The notes beneath the pieces are model-generated. The model was not told the DNA's origin, made no database searches, and saw nothing but the letters and a program-made list of their open reading frames with translations. Below, piece by piece: positions 61,264-64,000 of a DNA stretch of 64,000 bases. The stretch spans positions 4,930,001 through 4,994,000 of the forward strand of contig NW_023503493.1 in the NCBI RefSeq assembly GCF_014529535.1, in the 5' to 3' direction. The position numbers and the translations under genes were made by a program. The stretch's first letter is position 1. Each line of letters opens with the position of its first letter. Source of the DNA: Bradysia coprophila. Taxonomy: Eukaryota > Arthropoda > Insecta > Diptera > Sciaridae.

Positions 61264-61543
61264 TCGTCAAATTTTCGTCAAATTTTCGAATTTCGTCAAA
61301 TTTTCGATTCTCGTCAAATTTTCGATTTTCGTCAAATTTTCCAATTTCGTCAAATTTTCGAATTTCGTCAAATTTTCGATTTTCGTTAAATTTTCGATTT
61401 TCGTCAAACCATCGATTTTTGTCAAATTTTCGATTTTCGTCAAATTTTCGAATTTCGTCAATTTTTCGATTTTCGTCAAATTTTCGATTTTCGTTAAATT
61501 TTCGATTTTCGTTAAATTTTCGATTTTCGTTAAATTTTCGAAC
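61264..61543 (+). repeat. 18-bp satellite array, about 15 copies
   Basis: AAATTTTCGAATTTCGTC and AAATTTTCGATTTTCGTC variants in tandem, related to 20.1 kb. Open on both strands because the unit is 18 bp. Not considered coding. Confidence 0.93.
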
Positions 61544-61660
61544 GTTGCAACTAACTTAGGGCCATGATGTTCCTCAGTCCTGCGGAAAAAAATTTTGTCA
61601 AATTTTTCAGTGTGAACGGACTTGCGTCACGGCCCTTCACTAACGTAGGGCCATGATAGG

Positions 61661-63298
61661 AGCCCAGATGAAAAGTCCTTGATAAAGTTAGGAAGAACGC
61701 TCGAAGACTTTGTACACTTTTATGCGTTATTTGACGTGTGAAATTTTTGTTGCTGTGCGTTTTCGTCGTGGGATGGTTGAAATTACTTTTTCGAAGACAA
61801 ATGGAATTTCGTCGTGTGAAACTATATTTGATAGGAAAATATTTAAATATTTAAATTCAATAGCGAATGATAAAATTTGATTGAAATATTGATCAGGCAC
61901 CATAAATAAATTGTTTAACTTTTGTATTAATGAAAAACCTTTATTGTGTATCGAGAAATCAGATGAATTGAATCATTGAATTGATTAAATCGGAATTGCG
62001 GAACTGATTCATAAATTTACCATGCAAAAATGCAAAAACTTTCTAATTCAAAAGGATGTATGGCAAAATGTTTCGAATATAATTTCATTGATGATAGATA
62101 AGCCGTAAAATCCCCTACTTTCTCATTTATTCAACGGACAACGGATAAAGCAAACAAACAAATTTTTTCTTTGTCAATTGATTGACACAGGGTGCATACG
62201 TGCGAAACATTCATTCGAAACTGGTAATGTCACGTGTTACGAATCGTGATATTTTAACATTTTGCTGGTTATTTTTCGACGACCGAATGAAATGTTCATA
62301 ACAAAAATTTATCGCTATACTTACCCGATTCGTCCGACCTCAGTTCAATTCGAGTCTTGAAACGGTGTTGATGGTGAACGAAATTTGCCAGTCGGTGTTT
62401 TTTTTCACAATATTTTGTGCATCACTCTGTTTTACTTTGTTCGATTGTCGTGAAAGGTAATGTTGTTTTCAATTCAAAGTTTAATCACAATGGAAGTTAG
62501 TGTGACATATGAGCTATCCTAGTTGAATCTCAGTAATACAGTCAGAGACAGTGAAATGTTAGCATGAATTTGCTTCGTCTGTTTTTCAGCTGATCACACA
62601 TACAATGAAAACTAATTATTCAGTTGAAGCTGCTACATGCATGCGTGTTGTAGTAGTAAAACCGTATAAAGACGTACAAACAGTTTTAATTATTTGTGTG
62701 GATTAGGTTAAAAAAAATTGGTAAAGCAAATTCATGCTGAAATTTCACTGGCTTTAGCTGTAATACTTAAAAAAAGGAACTTGATCTGTCGTTTTGGAAG
62801 GTAGTTGGAACAACTGATATAAATTAAAATTTTAACTTATCAGAAACGTCTAGTCATAGGTTATCAACCGCTATGAAAAAAAGGGCGCGATATGACCTTT
62901 GACTATGTAATAATGAAAAATGTTAAAACAAATGAAGTAAAAGATTTTCTATTGAACACCAGCCGATACACAGCCAAAGAAGCAACAGATTCACACCGTA
63001 AGTGTGCCTAAATTTTGAATTTCAAGTGAACGAGTCGATGAAAAAGTGAACCGAAAAATACATTTCAACGCTTCCTTGTATGAAAATGACGCTACGTTAG
63101 AAAGACCTCTGCACTTTCCATTTTTAATTTCGACCGCACTTACGGCGTGAATTGTCATTTCTTCAATTCTACGATGCTGATACAGTTTTAGGCGGTGCAA
63201 TTTTCAATTTTCCGTGTAATTTTTTGGGAAAATCCCTATATTGACGCCATTTTGTTTCACATGAAAAAAGTGGTTCCACGAAATGTTGCCATTTAATC
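61661..63298. other. Intergenic; possible 5' UTR exon near 62.4 kb
   Basis: 62330-62458 ends at a donor (CGTGAAAG|GTAATG) and starts with CTCAGTTC, an initiator-like site. It could be the non-coding first exon of a plus-strand gene beyond the window. Weak evidence. 63200-63220 carries TTTTCCGTGTAATT, resembling an end of the 43.4-44.4 kb element. Confidence 0.25.
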
Positions 63299-63645
63299 CA
63301 AAGTATATAAACACTGCAGACCCTCAACGGATCAGAGAAATTACGGATCCAAACTTTTAGGTGAATTCATTTTCGTATGTTGTCTAACTTCAAAGTATAA
63401 CACTGAAGGTAATGCAAATCCACAGTTACACACGGATCCAAATTTTCAGGTGAATATTAGCTCTGTCATGTTGCACACGTATTGAATTTGTTGTATTTAG
63501 TGGTGAATTGGATGGATTTAGGGCCGTCATGTTGAACAAGTCTAAGTTAGACAACATACGAAAAATGAATTCACCTGAAAGTTTGGATCCGCAATTTCTC
63601 TGATCCGCTGAGGGTCTGCATTACCTTCAGTGTTTATATACTTTG
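63299..63645. mobile_element. 347-bp hAT-like foldback element, 8-bp duplication ATTTAATC
   Basis: Terminal inverted repeat CAAAGTATATAAACACTG. Long inner arms are shared (CAGACCCTCA, CGGATCAGAGAAATT, GGATCCAAACTTT, AGGTGAATTCATTTT). ATTTAATC at 63291-63298 and 63646-63653. The middle contains a second, partial copy of the same arm (63395-63456), suggesting internal rearrangement. No ORF. Confidence 0.88.
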
Positions 63646-63653
63646 ATTTAATC

Positions 63654-64000
63654 AGCCTTTCAAGGAAGAAAATAAATATCGAAGAAAGTTGTCACGTTCT
63701 GTAAATATTTGACATTTTTTTTATAAACCGCTTTTCCGGCCGGAAAATCGATTTACAATTTTCTTAAAGCTTAAAGCGAGCGGATTGAATTTTCTAGTCT
63801 TACATAGACAACGCACTCCAATAACAGGCACAAGAACAGATTTTTTTAACGGTCATTTGGCCTCGTCATTTGGAACGTCCGTAACGCAGTGGCCTATACC
63901 AACATAAAAACATAGCTAACGCCGACCCGTACGAAACACCTATTCGTATCAAAAGCCTTTAATGTGAAACTCTTCATTTCTCTTACTTCATTTTCTTCTC
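63654..64000. other. Right edge, no feature seen
   Basis: No supported gene, RNA or repeat. Confidence 0.3.

Larger units (their letters stand above)
60210..61660 (+). repeat. Composite dispersed repeat with internal 18-bp satellite, copy 2
   Basis: It shares its left part with 19.47-19.91 kb. That part is interrupted by the 144-bp element at 60262-60405. It then has an ATCT microsatellite (60569-60604), a 132-bp tandem pair (60986-61248) and an 18-bp AAATTTTCGATTTTCGTC satellite (61264-61543). The extra ATCT and 132-bp blocks are absent from copy 1. Confidence 0.75.

Noticed and set aside
61067..61567. 166-codon frame of Phe/Val/Lys/Ser repeats as a novel repeat protein
   Set aside because: The 18- and 132-bp repeat units are multiples of three, so the frame stays open by arithmetic. 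The opposite strand is open too.

Overview
The window looks like nuclear DNA of a dipteran insect, possibly a nematoceran such as a fungus gnat (an inference, not proved here). It is AT-rich. The genes have short GT-AG introns, mostly 60-110 bp, and match animal or dipteran families: bonus/TIF1, the HORMA protein Rev7, TFIIF-alpha, tankyrase, mitochondrial P5C dehydrogenase and an insect DM4/12 secreted protein. I rebuilt seven protein-coding genes and checked the exon phases of the six spliced ones by hand. There is no sign of bacterial, plasmid or phage DNA.

Layout. 591-1873 (-): a five-exon DM4/12 secreted protein that is only visible after splicing. 2.7-8.4 kb: a decayed retrotransposon piece, a 0.5 kb foldback element and a 19-bp satellite. 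8.4-12.4 kb (-): bonus, with RING, B-boxes, coiled coil, Gln-rich region, PHD and bromodomain. 12.75-14.17 kb (+): an intronless leucine-rich-repeat surface protein, divergent from bonus across 346 bp. 15.2-17.7 kb: an internally deleted retrotransposon with a putative restriction-like endonuclease, plus an inverted copy of its 5' end. 18-26 kb: a repeat-rich, gene-poor stretch with one orphan coding exon at 24.5 kb. 27.06-27.78 kb (+) Rev7 and 27.91-29.80 kb (-) TFIIF-alpha are convergent. 32.5-41.3 kb (+): tankyrase in 15 coding exons, with a 4.1 kb first intron filled by two LINE fragments. 41.9-48.6 kb: nested repeats, among them a transposon-like element carrying a 5S rRNA-derived segment, a 155-bp satellite and a hAT transposase relic. 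51.2-52.3 kb: a possible unidentified gene. 56.2-58.8 kb (-): P5C dehydrogenase in seven coding exons. 59-64 kb: repeats and small non-autonomous transposons.

The genes are unrelated housekeeping or developmental genes, not a pathway cluster. They cover chromatin co-regulation, DNA damage tolerance and mitosis, Pol II initiation, poly-ADP-ribosylation, and proline catabolism. I found no defence island or new multi-gene system. The novelty lies in the repeats: a dispersed hairpin family with constant loops and sequence-variable but complementary stems; a 5S rRNA-derived segment inside an inverted-repeat element; a 144-bp element present twice with different 8-bp target duplications and an empty site in the same window; three TAA-flanked palindromic elements, one with its empty site preserved in a sister arm; and related 18/19-bp satellites at three loci.
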